Shown here in pieces: positions 22,007 to 29,599 of a DNA stretch of 44,951 nucleotides (position 1 is its first letter; each line of letters opens with the position of its first letter). The notes beneath the pieces were generated by a model. It worked only from the letters and a program-made list of their open reading frames with translations, ran no database searches and was not told the origin of the DNA. This DNA is from Acidimicrobiales bacterium (lineage in GTDB: Bacteria > Actinomycetota > Acidimicrobiia > Acidimicrobiales > DASWMK01), in assembly GCA_036399815.1 (NCBI GenBank), contig DASWMK010000224.1, positions 1-44,951 on the forward strand, read 5' to 3'. The position numbers were made by a program, and so were the translations under genes.

Positions 22007-22857
22007 CGACCGCCAGGGTCATCAGCCGGCGGCCACCGTGGTGGGACGCCGAGCTGCGGGACCGGCGGCGGCGCCGGCGCCGGTCGTGGTGGCGGCCGCG
22101 GCGCCGGCTGGCCGTCGTCTACGACATCGACGGCCCCCGTGTGCGCCTCGGCGTGCTCTGGTTCCTCGCCGAGGTGGCGGCGCTGGCCGGTGGGCGCCTC
22201 GGCGTGGGCGCCCTGTTCGCCGGCGTGTGCGGGGTGGCCGGCCTCCAGACGGCGTCGACCTGGCGCAGCGTGCGGCGCCGGGCCAGCCGGCCGGTGGCGG
22301 CCGCGGCGGCCGGGGCCATGCCGGTGGCCGCCGCCCTCCACGTGGGCCTGCTCGGCGCCGTGCTGGTCGTCGCCGCGCTGGCCTCGCTCGTGGCCGGGGC
22401 GGTCGAGTCGGGGCGGGCCGGGGCCGCCGTCGTGGCCGCCGGTGTGACGGTCCGGTCGTGGCTGTTCGCCGGGCTGGCCGGGGCCGGGGTGGTGCTCGCC
22501 ACCAGGGCCGAGCCGTGGTCGGCCGTCGCCCTCGTCGCCGTCGTCGCCGCCTACGAGGTGGGCGACTACCTGGTCGGCACGGGCGCGGGCAACGCCGCCG
22601 AGGGCCCGGCCGCCGGGGTGGCCGGCGTGCTGGTGGCCACGTTCGTCGTGTCGGTGGTGCAGGTGCCGCCCTTCGACGTCGACGCCGCCTGGGCGTTCGG
22701 CGTCGCCGCCGCCGTGCTCGCCCCCGCCGGGCAGCTGGCCGGGTCGCTGGTGCTGCCGGCGGCCGGCGCGCCCGCCCCCGCCCTGCGCCGGGTCGACAGC
22801 CTGCTGCTGCTGGCGCCGGCGTGGGCGGTGGCGGTGAGCTGGTACGTGTCCGGCTAG
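22003..22857 (+). CDS. CdsA-like integral membrane protein
   Basis: A 284-residue membrane protein with a very basic N-terminal cytoplasmic segment (DRRRRRRRSWWRPRRR) and about seven membrane helices. The C-terminal segment GQLAGSLVLP then ALRRVDSLLLLAPAWAVA recalls the signature of phosphatidate cytidylyltransferase (GD...S...K, ...DRxDS), but several charged residues of that signature are missing (GQ for GD, no Lys-rich stretch), so activity is doubtful. The start is inferred as TTG 22003, overlapping the moaD stop as TTGA; no ATG or GTG is available before the first conserved part. Its stop overlaps the sodN stop in CTAG. Confidence 0.7.
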   Translation: MTTARVISRRPPWWDAELRDRRRRRRRSWWRPRRRLAVVYDIDGPRVRLGVLWFLAEVAALAGGRLGVGALFAGVCGVAGLQTASTWRSVRRRASRPVAAAAAGAMPVAAALHVGLLGAVLVVAALASLVAGAVESGRAGAAVVAAGVTVRSWLFAGLAGAGVVLATRAEPWSAVALVAVVAAYEVGDYLVGTGAGNAAEGPAAGVAGVLVATFVVSVVQVPPFDVDAAWAFGVAAAVLAPAGQLAGSLVLPAAGAPAPALRRVDSLLLLAPAWAVAVSWYVSG

Positions 22858-23273
22858 GCCTGCTTGGTCTGCTGGAAGATGTCGGCGATCTCGTCGATCA
22901 GCGCGAGCAGCTTCTCGCCGTCGGCCGGGTCGACGGACTTCTTGGCGTCGCCTGCGGCCTTCGTGGCCCGCCAGAACAGGTCGTGGAGCTGGGGGAAGCG
23001 CTCGACGTGAGGCGGCTTGAAGTAGTCCGTCCACAGCACCCAGAGGTGCTCCTTGGCCAGCTGGGCCCGGTGCTCTTTGATGATGAGGCAGCGGGTCCGG
23101 AACACGTCGTCGTCGGAGGCCTGGTACTTCTTCATGATCTCGAGCACCGACTCGGCCTCGATGCGGGCCTGGGCCGGGTTGTAGACCCCGCACATGAGGT
23201 CGCAGTGCGCGTCGGCCTCGACGGGGTCGCTCAGCAGGTCGGCGACGCCGAGCAGGCGGGAGACGAGGGTCAT
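22854..23273 (-). CDS. sodN: Nickel superoxide dismutase precursor with altered hook
   Basis: A 139-residue precursor: a 22-residue propeptide (ending PVEADA) and a 117-residue mature enzyme, the standard Ni-SOD length. The N-terminal nickel hook after cleavage is HCDLMCGVY, giving His1, Cys2 and Cys6 as nickel ligands and Tyr9; residue 5 is Met where the family has Pro. NPAQARIEAESV and the four-helix body (HLWVLWTDYFKPPHVERFP) are typical. It dismutates superoxide in the cytoplasm. ATG 23273 has AAGGAG 5 bases upstream. The divergent sodX, encoding the peptidase that exposes His1, begins 24 bases away. A TAGGGT box at 23316-23311 may be its -10. Confidence 0.95.
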   Translation of the reverse strand: MTLVSRLLGVADLLSDPVEADAHCDLMCGVYNPAQARIEAESVLEIMKKYQASDDDVFRTRCLIIKEHRAQLAKEHLWVLWTDYFKPPHVERFPQLHDLFWRATKAAGDAKKSVDPADGEKLLALIDEIADIFQQTKQA

Positions 23274-23297
23274 GCGTGCTCCTTGCGAACGAGGGCG

Positions 23298-23666
23298 ATG
23301 ACGGCGACGCACCCTATCCGCGCCCTGGCGCGCCGCCTCCGACCCACCCGGGTGGCGGTGCGGGGCGAGAGCATGCGCCCGGCGCTCGAGCCCGGCGACC
23401 GCCTGCTGGTCCTGCCGGCCGCCCGCCTGCGGCCCGGCGACGTCGTCGCCCTCGACGACCCGGAGCGGCCGGGCGCGCTGGTGGTCAAGCGGGTCGGCGC
23501 GGTGACCGATGACGGGGTGGTGGTGATCGGAGATCGCAGCGTCCTCAGCGTGGACAGCCGCCAGTACGGGCCGGTGCCCCCTCGGTCGATCAGGGGCGTC
23601 GTCGTGTACCGCTACGCGCCGGGTCACCGGGCCGGCCGCATCCCGCGGGGTAGCGTCGGTGGTTGA
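23298..23666 (+). CDS. sodX: Ni-SOD maturation peptidase (S24/S26-like)
   Basis: A 122-residue signal-peptidase-like protease. The nucleophile is Ser25 in VRGESMRPAL and the general base Lys64 in ALVVKRVGAV; GDRSVLSVDSRQYGPVP is the usual S26 C-terminal box. No membrane anchor is present, fitting a cytoplasmic role in trimming the SodN propeptide. Its divergent position next to sodN supports this. ATG 23298 is preceded by a weak GAGGG. The stop is followed by one base and the GTG start of rsiG (TGACGTG), so rsiG may be coupled to it. Confidence 0.9.
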   Translation: MTATHPIRALARRLRPTRVAVRGESMRPALEPGDRLLVLPAARLRPGDVVALDDPERPGALVVKRVGAVTDDGVVVIGDRSVLSVDSRQYGPVPPRSIRGVVVYRYAPGHRAGRIPRGSVGG

Positions 23667-23667
23667 C

Positions 23668-24207
23668 GTGCACACCGAGCTCCAGCGCCTCCTCGCCGCG
23701 GACTACCTGGGCGACCTGACGGCCCGCCCGCTGGAGGAGCTGCGCGCCATGCGGGCCGAGTGCCAGCAGGTCGAGACCGGCGTCTCCTACGCCCGCCGCC
23801 TCGTCCAGGGCCGGCTCGACATCGCCGAGGCCGAGCGCAGCGGGAGGGCCGTCGGCCAGCGGGTGGCCGTGGCCGAGCTGCTCGACCGGCTGCCGCAGAT
23901 CCTCGCCGACCGGACCAGGGCGCCCGGCGTGGGCCGCCTGCCCCAGCTGCTGGCACCGGGCGAGGTCGGCGACGAGCTGGCCGCCGAGCTCGACTCGATC
24001 GCGGACGGCGCCGCCCTCGCCCGCCTGCCCGAGCTCGACGACCAGGCCCTCGACGCCCTGGTGGGCGACCTGCGGGCGCTCGAGCAGCGGACCTCGGCCC
24101 GGCGCCGGGAGCTGTTCTCCCGCATCGACGCCATCACCGCCGAGATCACCCGCCGCGACCGGACCGGCGAGGCGTCGGTGGAGGCCCTCCTCGAGGAGGG
24201 CGGCTGA
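23668..24207 (+). CDS. rsiG: RsiG-like c-di-GMP-binding anti-sigma factor
   Basis: A 179-residue helical protein matching RsiG, the anti-sigma factor that in Streptomyces sequesters WhiG when bound to c-di-GMP. The signature E-x3-S-x2-R-x3-Q-x3-D is exact in the first helix: Glu36, Ser40, Arg43, Gln47, Asp51. A second copy near the C terminus has Glu139, Ser143, Arg146, Phe150, Asp154, so its Gln is replaced by Phe. GTG 23668 is chosen because it follows the sodX stop in TGACGTG, as happens twice more in this window; GTG 23659 is an alternative. A TAGCGT box lies at 23651-23656. The sigma partner is not in the window. Confidence 0.85.
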   Translation: MHTELQRLLAADYLGDLTARPLEELRAMRAECQQVETGVSYARRLVQGRLDIAEAERSGRAVGQRVAVAELLDRLPQILADRTRAPGVGRLPQLLAPGEVGDELAAELDSIADGAALARLPELDDQALDALVGDLRALEQRTSARRRELFSRIDAITAEITRRDRTGEASVEALLEEGG

Positions 24208-24258
24208 GCCGGCGGCCGCTCGCTCCCCGGATCTAGCACCGCGCTCGCGGCGGTCGCG

Positions 24259-24264
24259 TAGCGT
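24259..24264 (+). promoter_or_regulatory. Leaderless -10 box of the XRE regulator gene
   Basis: TAGCGT, 6 bases before ATG 24271. Confidence 0.6.
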
Positions 24265-24270
24265 GAGGGC

Positions 24271-24675
24271 ATGAAGGACGAGCTCGAGCACCGCTGGGGG
24301 GAGCTCGGGGAGTTCATCCGGGAGCAACGGCGCATCTACCACCTGTCCCTCCGGAAGCTCTCCGAGATGGCCGGGATCTCGAACCCGTACCTGAGCCAGA
24401 TCGAGCGCGGCCTCCGCCGCCCGTCGGCCGAGATCCTCCAGAACATCGCGAGGGCGCTCGAGATCTCCTCCGAGACCCTCTACGTGCGGGCCGGCATCCT
24501 CGAGGAGCGGGACGGCACCGTCGACCTGGTGGCCGAGATCCGCCGCGACCCCAACCTCACCGAGGACCAGAAGAAGACCCTCGTGACCATCTACGAGTCG
24601 TTCCGGCACGAGAACGCCTCGTCCGGACGGGGGCCGGGCGGCAGGGATGGCGGAAACGGGGCGCCCGCCCCGTAG
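24271..24675 (+). CDS. XRE-family helix-turn-helix regulator
   Basis: A 134-residue DNA-binding protein. The helix-turn-helix is FIREQRRIYHLSLRKLSEMA followed by GISNPYLSQIERGLRRPSAE (residues ~14-53), very like the mycobacterial Rv0474-type regulators. The rest is a helical segment (TVDLVAEIRRDPNLTEDQKK) and a Gly-rich tail. ATG 24271 lies 6 bases after TAGCGT and is probably leaderless. Its stop codon TAG is part of a TAGCTT box in front of mshA. No bound target is evident from the sequence. Confidence 0.88.
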   Translation: MKDELEHRWGELGEFIREQRRIYHLSLRKLSEMAGISNPYLSQIERGLRRPSAEILQNIARALEISSETLYVRAGILEERDGTVDLVAEIRRDPNLTEDQKKTLVTIYESFRHENASSGRGPGGRDGGNGAPAP

Positions 24676-24688
24676 CTTGTCCCCCGTC

Positions 24689-25900
24689 GTGGGCCGGATC
24701 GCCGTCCTCTCGCTGCACACGTCCCCGCTCGTCCAGCCCGGCGCTGGCGACAGCGGCGGGATGAACGTGTACGTCCGCGAGCTGGTGTCGTCCCTCGCCC
24801 AGGCCGGGGTCCACTGCGACGTGTACGTGCGGCGCTGGAGCGACGACCTGGCCGACGAGGTGCTGGTCGAGCCGGGCTTCCGGGTCGTCCACGTCGACGC
24901 CGGCCGGCCCGACCTGCCGAAGGGCGCGCTGCCCGAGGTGGTCGGCCGCTTCACCGACGGGGTGCTGGCCGACCTCGCCGCCGCCGGCCGGGTCGACGCC
25001 GTGCACGCCAACTACTGGCTGTCCGGGGTGGCCGGCCACCGGGTCAAGCACGAGCTCGACCTCCCGCTCGTGTCCACGTTCCACACCCTGGCCAGGGTCA
25101 AGGCCGAGACCGGCGACCCCGAGCCCGAGCGCCGGGTGCTGGCCGAGGCCGAGGTGGTGGCCTGCTCGGACGCCATCGTCGCCTCCTGCACGACGGAGGC
25201 CGACGAGCTCGTCCGCCTGTACGGGGCCGACCCCTCGAGGATCGAGATCGTGCCGCCCGGCGTCGACCACGCCTTCTTCTCGCCCGGCGACCGCGGCGGG
25301 GCCAGGGCCGCCCTCGGCCTCGGCGACCACCCCGTGCTGCTGTTCGTCGGCCGCATCCAGCCCCTGAAGGGCGTGGACGTCGCCGTGCGGGCGCTCGCCG
25401 CCCTCGACCGGGACGACGCCGTGCTCGTCGTGGTGGGCGGGGCCAGCGGCCCGTCGGGGCCGGCCGAGATCGACCGCCTCCAGCGCCTCGTGGACGAGCT
25501 GGGCGTGGCCGGCCGGGTCCGCTTCGTCGAGCCCCAGCCCCACCACCTGCTCTCCACCTACTACCGGGCGGCCGACGTGTGCCTGGTGCCGAGCCGATCC
25601 GAGTCGTTCGGCCTCGTCGCCCTCGAGGCGGCGGCGTGCGGGACGCCGGTGGTGGCCGCGGCCGTCGGCGGGCTGCGGACCCTGGTCGAGCACGGCCGCA
25701 CCGGGTTCCTGGTGGAGGGCCGCGACCCGGAGGCCTTCGCCGCCCACGCCGCCGACGTCCTCGCCGACCCCGCCCTCGCCGCCGGCCTCGGCGCGGCCGC
25801 CGCCGAGCGGGCCGGCCGCTACACGTGGTCGACGGCCGCCGCCCGCCTCCGCCGCCTCTATGCCGACCTCAGCGCCCGCGCCCTCGTCGACTGCCCCTGA
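24689..25900 (+). CDS. mshA: D-inositol-3-phosphate glycosyltransferase (mycothiol synthesis)
   Basis: A 403-residue GT4 glycosyltransferase that transfers GlcNAc to inositol phosphate, the first step of mycothiol synthesis. MshA hallmarks are the N-terminal HTSPLVQPGAGDSGGMNVYV, the acceptor region NYWLSGVAGH, GRIQPLKGVDVAVRAL and the EX7E donor site SRSESFGLVALEAAACGTPV. GTG 24689 was chosen because the conserved start follows directly; TAGCTT (24673-24678) is 10 bases upstream. The YbjN gene follows after one base, the same order as in mycobacteria (mshA-Rv0487). Confidence 0.95.
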   Translation: MGRIAVLSLHTSPLVQPGAGDSGGMNVYVRELVSSLAQAGVHCDVYVRRWSDDLADEVLVEPGFRVVHVDAGRPDLPKGALPEVVGRFTDGVLADLAAAGRVDAVHANYWLSGVAGHRVKHELDLPLVSTFHTLARVKAETGDPEPERRVLAEAEVVACSDAIVASCTTEADELVRLYGADPSRIEIVPPGVDHAFFSPGDRGGARAALGLGDHPVLLFVGRIQPLKGVDVAVRALAALDRDDAVLVVVGGASGPSGPAEIDRLQRLVDELGVAGRVRFVEPQPHHLLSTYYRAADVCLVPSRSESFGLVALEAAACGTPVVAAAVGGLRTLVEHGRTGFLVEGRDPEAFAAHAADVLADPALAAGLGAAAAERAGRYTWSTAAARLRRLYADLSARALVDCP

Positions 25901-25901
25901 C

Positions 25902-26366
25902 GTGGGCCTCGAGGTCGCCTCCCCGGCCGAGCTGGACGCCGCCGAGGCCCGCATCGACGCCGTCCTCCGGCGGATGCTGGCCGAGAGCCCGGTCGTCGAC
26001 GCCGTCGAGCGGGGCGAGCCCGGCGAGCGGCGCTGGTACGTCCGCATCCGGGGCGAGGAGAAGGACGCCAGCACGATCTGGTTCACCCTCCGCCAGCGGA
26101 CCCTCCACCACGAGTGCTACGTGCTGCCGGCCCCCGAGGAGGACCACGCCCGCTTCTACGAGCACCTCCTGCGCCGCAACCTCCGCCTCTTCGGCGTCCA
26201 CTTCGCCATCGGGGCCGAGGACGCCGTGTTCCTCGTCGGCGCGCTCGCCATCGACGACGTCGACGACGAGAGCCTCGACCGGGTGGTCGGCACCGTGTAC
26301 GCCACGCTCGAGCAGTGCTTCCGCCCCGCCCTCCGCATCGGCTTCGCCTCCCGCTTCCGCGGCTGA
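25902..26366 (+). CDS. YbjN-domain protein
   Basis: A 154-residue protein of the YbjN family, related to type III secretion chaperone-like folds. ERRWYVRIRGEEKDASTIWF, LRQRTLHHECYVLP and FYEHLLRRNLRLFGVHFAIG are the typical strands and helices. It directly follows mshA (TGACGTG), as its homolog does in mycobacteria, which suggests shared regulation though no role in mycothiol synthesis is established. A longer ATG start at 25860 would overlap mshA by 41 bases; GTG 25902 fits the coupling pattern better. Confidence 0.88.
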   Translation: MGLEVASPAELDAAEARIDAVLRRMLAESPVVDAVERGEPGERRWYVRIRGEEKDASTIWFTLRQRTLHHECYVLPAPEEDHARFYEHLLRRNLRLFGVHFAIGAEDAVFLVGALAIDDVDDESLDRVVGTVYATLEQCFRPALRIGFASRFRG

Positions 26367-26390
26367 CCCGCCTCCTTTCGACGGTTCTCC

Positions 26391-26419
26391 TTGTCTTCCA
26401 CCCCGAGATGCCGTAGAGT
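26391..26419 (+). promoter_or_regulatory. Promoter of the MFS gene
   Basis: TTGTCT (26391-26396), 17 bases, TAGAGT (26414-26419). It predicts a 5' leader of about 45 bases, unlike the leaderless genes nearby. Confidence 0.6.
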
Positions 26420-26426
26420 GACGACC

Positions 26427-26496
26427 GGGCCCGAGGTGCGGAAGGGCGCCACCTGATCGGGGAAGTGCGGGTGGCATCCGGAGGTTCCTCGGGCCC
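26427..26496 (+). promoter_or_regulatory. Leader with two mutually exclusive stems around the MFS start codon
   Basis: GGGCCCGAGG (26427-26436) is a perfect complement of CCTCGGGCCC (26487-26496), which would enclose the ribosome binding site and GTG. AGGTG (26434-26438) can instead pair with CACCT (26450-26454). The two stems share bases 26434-26436. Such a switch could control translation; it matches no riboswitch I know. Confidence 0.35.
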
Positions 26497-27742
26497 TCCC
26501 GCGCCCGGCGGGCGGCCGCCGATGGCGCTGCTCTACGTGATCACGATCACCGGGCTGCTCGGCAACACCCTGCTCAACCCGGCCCTGCCCGACGTGCTCG
26601 ACGACCTCGGCGTCGGCGACGGCGCCGCCGGCCCGCTGGTGGCCGCCGGCGCCCTGCCCGGGATCGTGATGGCGCCGGTGATCGGGCTGCTGGCCGACCG
26701 CTTCGGCCGCCGGGTCGTGCTCGTCCCCTGCCTCGTCGCGTTCGGCGTGTTCGGGCTGGCGTCGGCCCTCGCCCCGTCGTTCACCGTGCTGCTCGTGCTC
26801 CGCCTGCTCCAGGGGGTCGGGGCGGCCGGCCTGGTCAACCTGGCCGTCGTCATCATCGGCGACCACTGGGAGGGCATCGAGCGGTCCCGGCGGATCGGCC
26901 GCAACGCCGCCGTGCTGACCGTCGGCCTGGCCGTGCTGCCGCCGGTGGGCGGGTTCCTCACCGACCTCGGCGGGTGGCGGCTGGCCTTCGCCCCCTACGG
27001 CGTCGGGCTCCTCACCGCGGCGGTCGTGTGGCGGGTGCTCGCCGAGGTCCGCCCCGACGCCGGCACGTCCGTCCGGGCCCAGCTGGGCGCCTCCGTGTCG
27101 GCCGTCGGCACCCGGCGGGTGGGCAGCGTGCTCGTGGTCGGCTTCGTCGTGTTCATGCTGATCTTCGGCCTGCTGCTCACGACCCTGCCGCTGCACCTCG
27201 AGGACCGCTTCGGGCTCACCGCCGGCCAGCGCGGCCTCGTCCTGTCCGTGCCCGCGCTGACGTCCACGCTCGGCGCCCTCCTCGTCGGCCGCCTCCACCT
27301 GCGCCTGGGCGGCGACCGGGTCGTGCTCGTCGCCCTCTCGCTGTTCGTGGTGGCGTTCGCCGTGATGGCCGGGGCGCCCACCCTGCCCGTGCTGGTGGTC
27401 GGGGCCCTCGTCTACGGCTTCGGCGAGGGCGTGCTCGTCCCCCGCCTCCAGGACGCCGTGGCCGAGGAGGCGCCGGCGGCCAGCCGGGGCGCGGTGGTGG
27501 CCGCCTGGGTCGGGGCGGCGAGGGCCGGGCAGACGGTCGGGCCGATGGTCGCGGCCGGGACGCTCGCCACCGTCGGCACGGGGACGACGTTCGCGCTCGG
27601 GTCGGGCCTGAGCGTGGCCCTCCTCGGCTACGCCTCGCTCGTGAGGGACCGCAGGGTGTCGGCCAGGACGTCCACGTCGAGCTCGCCGGTCGCCCGGGAC
27701 GCCACCCGGCCGTCGCCGTCCACGAACACGAAGAACGGGTAG
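26471..27742 (+). CDS. MFS transporter (drug exporter type)
   Basis: A 423-residue, 12-helix major facilitator. The loop 2-3 signature GLLADRFGRRVVLVPCL and motif RLLQGVGAAGLVNLAVVI in helix 4-5 match drug:H+ antiporters. GTG 26471 has GGGGAA 6 bases upstream; GTG 26465 and ATG 26522 are alternatives. The last membrane helix ends near 27645, and the final ~33 residues (SARTSTSSSPVARDATRPSP...) are encoded by antisense of the convergent TlpA gene, a 115-bp 3' overlap. The substrate cannot be deduced. Confidence 0.9.
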   Translation: MASGGSSGPPAPGGRPPMALLYVITITGLLGNTLLNPALPDVLDDLGVGDGAAGPLVAAGALPGIVMAPVIGLLADRFGRRVVLVPCLVAFGVFGLASALAPSFTVLLVLRLLQGVGAAGLVNLAVVIIGDHWEGIERSRRIGRNAAVLTVGLAVLPPVGGFLTDLGGWRLAFAPYGVGLLTAAVVWRVLAEVRPDAGTSVRAQLGASVSAVGTRRVGSVLVVGFVVFMLIFGLLLTTLPLHLEDRFGLTAGQRGLVLSVPALTSTLGALLVGRLHLRLGGDRVVLVALSLFVVAFAVMAGAPTLPVLVVGALVYGFGEGVLVPRLQDAVAEEAPAASRGAVVAAWVGAARAGQTVGPMVAAGTLATVGTGTTFALGSGLSVALLGYASLVRDRRVSARTSTSSSPVARDATRPSPSTNTKNG

Positions 27743-28317
27743 GCGGTCAGCCCGGCGGCCTGGGCCGCCGTGTACTCGGCCGAGTCGAGCAGGGTCGGCA
27801 CCTCCCAGCCCTCCCCGGCCAGCCAGTCCGCCGGCGGGTAGTTCGGGGCGGCCTCGTCGGTGCCGGTGGCCACGGCCATGATCGACGCGCCCTCGGGCAG
27901 GCCGCCGCCGGCCAGCCACTCCTGGACGAGGGGCACCTCCCGCTGGCAGTGCGGGCACCAGTGGGCGAGGAAGACGACGACGCCCGGCCCGCCGTCGCCG
28001 ACGACGAGCGGCGTGCCGTCCGCCGACGTGCCCGACAGCAGCGGCATCGGCCGGCCGACGGCCGGGTCGTCGCCGCCCTCGGGCAGCGGCGGCAGGGCCT
28101 CGCCGTCGACGGTCACCGGCGCGGTCGCGCCGTCGACGGCCTCCTCGCCACCGGCGGCCGGCGCGTCGGCCTCCGCCGCGGGGGACCGGTCGCCGGCGGC
28201 CACGCCCTCGTCGCCGTCGCCGTCCCCGCGGGTGGCGACGACGGCGACGACGGCGGCGACCACGACGAGGCCGGCGACGACGGCGAGCAGGGGCAGGCGG
28301 GGACGGTCGGCGGGCAT
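27628..28317 (-). CDS. TlpA-like membrane-anchored thioredoxin
   Basis: A 229-residue protein: one N-terminal membrane anchor (LPLLAVVAGLVVVAAVVAVVA), an acidic linker and a thioredoxin-fold domain (~residues 90-229) with active site LAHWCPHCQREVPLV. The cis-Pro is in GLTAYPFFVFVDG. It would act as an extracytoplasmic thiol-disulfide exchange protein. ATG 28317 shares its A with the stop codon of the DsbB-like gene (TGATG), so both are coupled; together they form an oxidase/donor pair. Its 3' end overlaps the MFS gene. Confidence 0.9.
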   Translation of the reverse strand: MPADRPRLPLLAVVAGLVVVAAVVAVVATRGDGDGDEGVAAGDRSPAAEADAPAAGGEEAVDGATAPVTVDGEALPPLPEGGDDPAVGRPMPLLSGTSADGTPLVVGDGGPGVVVFLAHWCPHCQREVPLVQEWLAGGGLPEGASIMAVATGTDEAAPNYPPADWLAGEGWEVPTLLDSAEYTAAQAAGLTAYPFFVFVDGDGRVASRATGELDVDVLADTLRSLTSEA

Positions 28318-28883
28318 CAGCGCTCCTCGGGGCGGACGGCGAGCAGGGTGGCCACGGCGGCGAAGCCGACCATGGCCATGAGCGGCAGGGTGACGAACCC
28401 CCACACGTCCACCCAGCGGACCGTGCACGGGACGGTCGGGTCGCAGCTGCCGGTGTCGAGCGACGGGAAGCGCTCGACGAGCACGTGCCACACGGACACG
28501 GGCAGGCCGGCGATGGCCAGGGCGATCCCGTAGGGGCGCACGCCGGCGTCCCTGCGCACGAGCGCCACCCCGAGCAGCAGGGCGAGGGGGTACATGGCGA
28601 CCCGCTGGAACCAGCACAGCCGGCAGGGCGGGAAGTGGGCGACCTCGGAGAAGTAGAGGCTGCCGAGGGTGGCGACGAGGGCGACGGCGAAGGCCAGCGG
28701 CAGCGCCGAGCGGGCCACCTCCGGCCGGGTGCCGGCCCACCAGCGGGCGGCGGCCGGGGACAGGCGCGCGGCCACGGCGGCGGCGACCACGGCGAGGGTG
28801 CCGGCCGCGGCCAGCACGGCCAGCAGGGCGAAGAACAGGCCCATCGTGTCCGGGTCGACCACGGCCGCGTACGCGGCGGGCAT
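28317..28883 (-). CDS. DsbB/BdbC-like disulfide bond formation protein
   Basis: A 188-residue membrane protein with about five helices. The quinone-linked redox pairs are [14 protein letters not shown] (CxxC at the second loop) and [12 protein letters not shown] (C-x5-C in the second periplasmic loop). It re-oxidises a thioredoxin-like partner, here most likely the adjacent TlpA-like protein. ATG 28883 is chosen because TACCGT lies 8 bases upstream; ATG 28910 would lie upstream of that promoter. Divergent from the DUF305 gene. Confidence 0.9.
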   Translation of the reverse strand: MPAAYAAVVDPDTMGLFFALLAVLAAAGTLAVVAAAVAARLSPAAARWWAGTRPEVARSALPLAFAVALVATLGSLYFSEVAHFPPCRLCWFQRVAMYPLALLLGVALVRRDAGVRPYGIALAIAGLPVSVWHVLVERFPSLDTGSCDPTVPCTVRWVDVWGFVTLPLMAMVGFAAVATLLAVRPEER

Positions 28884-28891
28884 GGCCGCCC

Positions 28892-28919
28892 ACGGTAACG
28901 GCGCGGCCATCGGTACGGT
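28892..28919. promoter_or_regulatory. Back-to-back leaderless promoters (dsbB-like / DUF305)
   Basis: Minus TACCGT (28897-28892), 8 bases, ATG 28883. Plus TACGGT (28914-28919), 8 bases, GTG 28928. The -10 boxes are 16 bases apart. Confidence 0.6.
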
Positions 28920-28927
28920 GGTCGGCC

Positions 28928-29575
28928 GTGAGCTGGAGCCCGTGGCGGGTCGCCGTGCTGGTCGCCGCCGTCGCCTTCCTCGCCGGCGCCGCCGGCTGGG
29001 CGATCGCCCAGCCCCGGCCGCCGGGGAACGGCTCGGCCGACGTCGGCTTCCTCCACGACATGATCGAGCACCACTCCCAGGCCGTCGAGATGTCGTCGTA
29101 CCTGCTGCGGCCCGACGTCGGCGCCGACCCCTCCGTCGTGCTCCAGGCCCAGAGCATCGCCTTCGGCCAGGAGGCCGAGATCGGGCTGATGCTCGGCCGG
29201 CTGCGGGCCTGGGACCGGCCCGACGCGGGCGACGGCACCGCCATGGGCTGGATGGGCGACCCCGTGCCGGTCGACGAGATGCCCGGGCTGGCGACCGAGG
29301 ACGAGATCGACGCCCTCCGCGACGCGACCGGCCCGGCGGCCGACGAGCAGTTCCTGCGGCTGATGATCGAGCACCACGCCGGCGGGGTGGCGATGGCCGA
29401 GGCGGCCGTGGACGAGGCGTCGGACGGCGACGTCGTCGACCTGGCCAGGGCGATGGCGACGGCCCAGCGCAGCGAGATCACCGAGATGGTCATGCTCGGC
29501 GAGCGGCTCGGCCTCGACCTGTCCGACGTGGCCGGCGCGGCCATGGGCGAGGGGATGGAGGAGCACTCCCACTAG
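28928..29575 (+). CDS. DUF305 family protein
   Basis: A 215-residue protein with an N-terminal membrane/signal segment (VAVLVAAVAFLAGAAGWAIA) and a DUF305 domain, a ferritin-like helical fold. Both family motifs are present: FLHDMIEHHSQAVEMS (~residues 41-56) and LRLMIEHHAGGVAMAEAA (~142-159). Many relatives sit beside copper or redox genes, but the function is unproven. The C terminus EEHSH could bind metal. Leaderless start GTG 28928. Divergent from the DsbB-like gene, so an extracytoplasmic redox or metal role is plausible. Confidence 0.9.
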   Translation: MSWSPWRVAVLVAAVAFLAGAAGWAIAQPRPPGNGSADVGFLHDMIEHHSQAVEMSSYLLRPDVGADPSVVLQAQSIAFGQEAEIGLMLGRLRAWDRPDAGDGTAMGWMGDPVPVDEMPGLATEDEIDALRDATGPAADEQFLRLMIEHHAGGVAMAEAAVDEASDGDVVDLARAMATAQRSEITEMVMLGERLGLDLSDVAGAAMGEGMEEHSH

Positions 29576-29585
29576 CCCGGCTCGG

Positions 29586-29591
29586 TAGGGT
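29586..29591 (+). promoter_or_regulatory. Leaderless -10 box of proC
   Basis: TAGGGT, 8 bases before GTG 29600. Confidence 0.6.
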
Positions 29592-29599
29592 CCGGCCCC

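Noticed and set aside
22003-22857. Functional phosphatidate cytidylyltransferase
   Set aside because: Only part of the signature is seen and key acidic/basic residues are absent, so it was called CdsA-like.
26427-26454. Guanidine or fluoride riboswitch before the MFS gene
   Set aside because: The conserved core sequences of those classes are not present; only generic stems can be drawn.
26156-29572. 1138-codon minus frame
   Set aside because: Antisense or shifted reading of MFS, TlpA and DsbB genes; no recognisable domain along its length.
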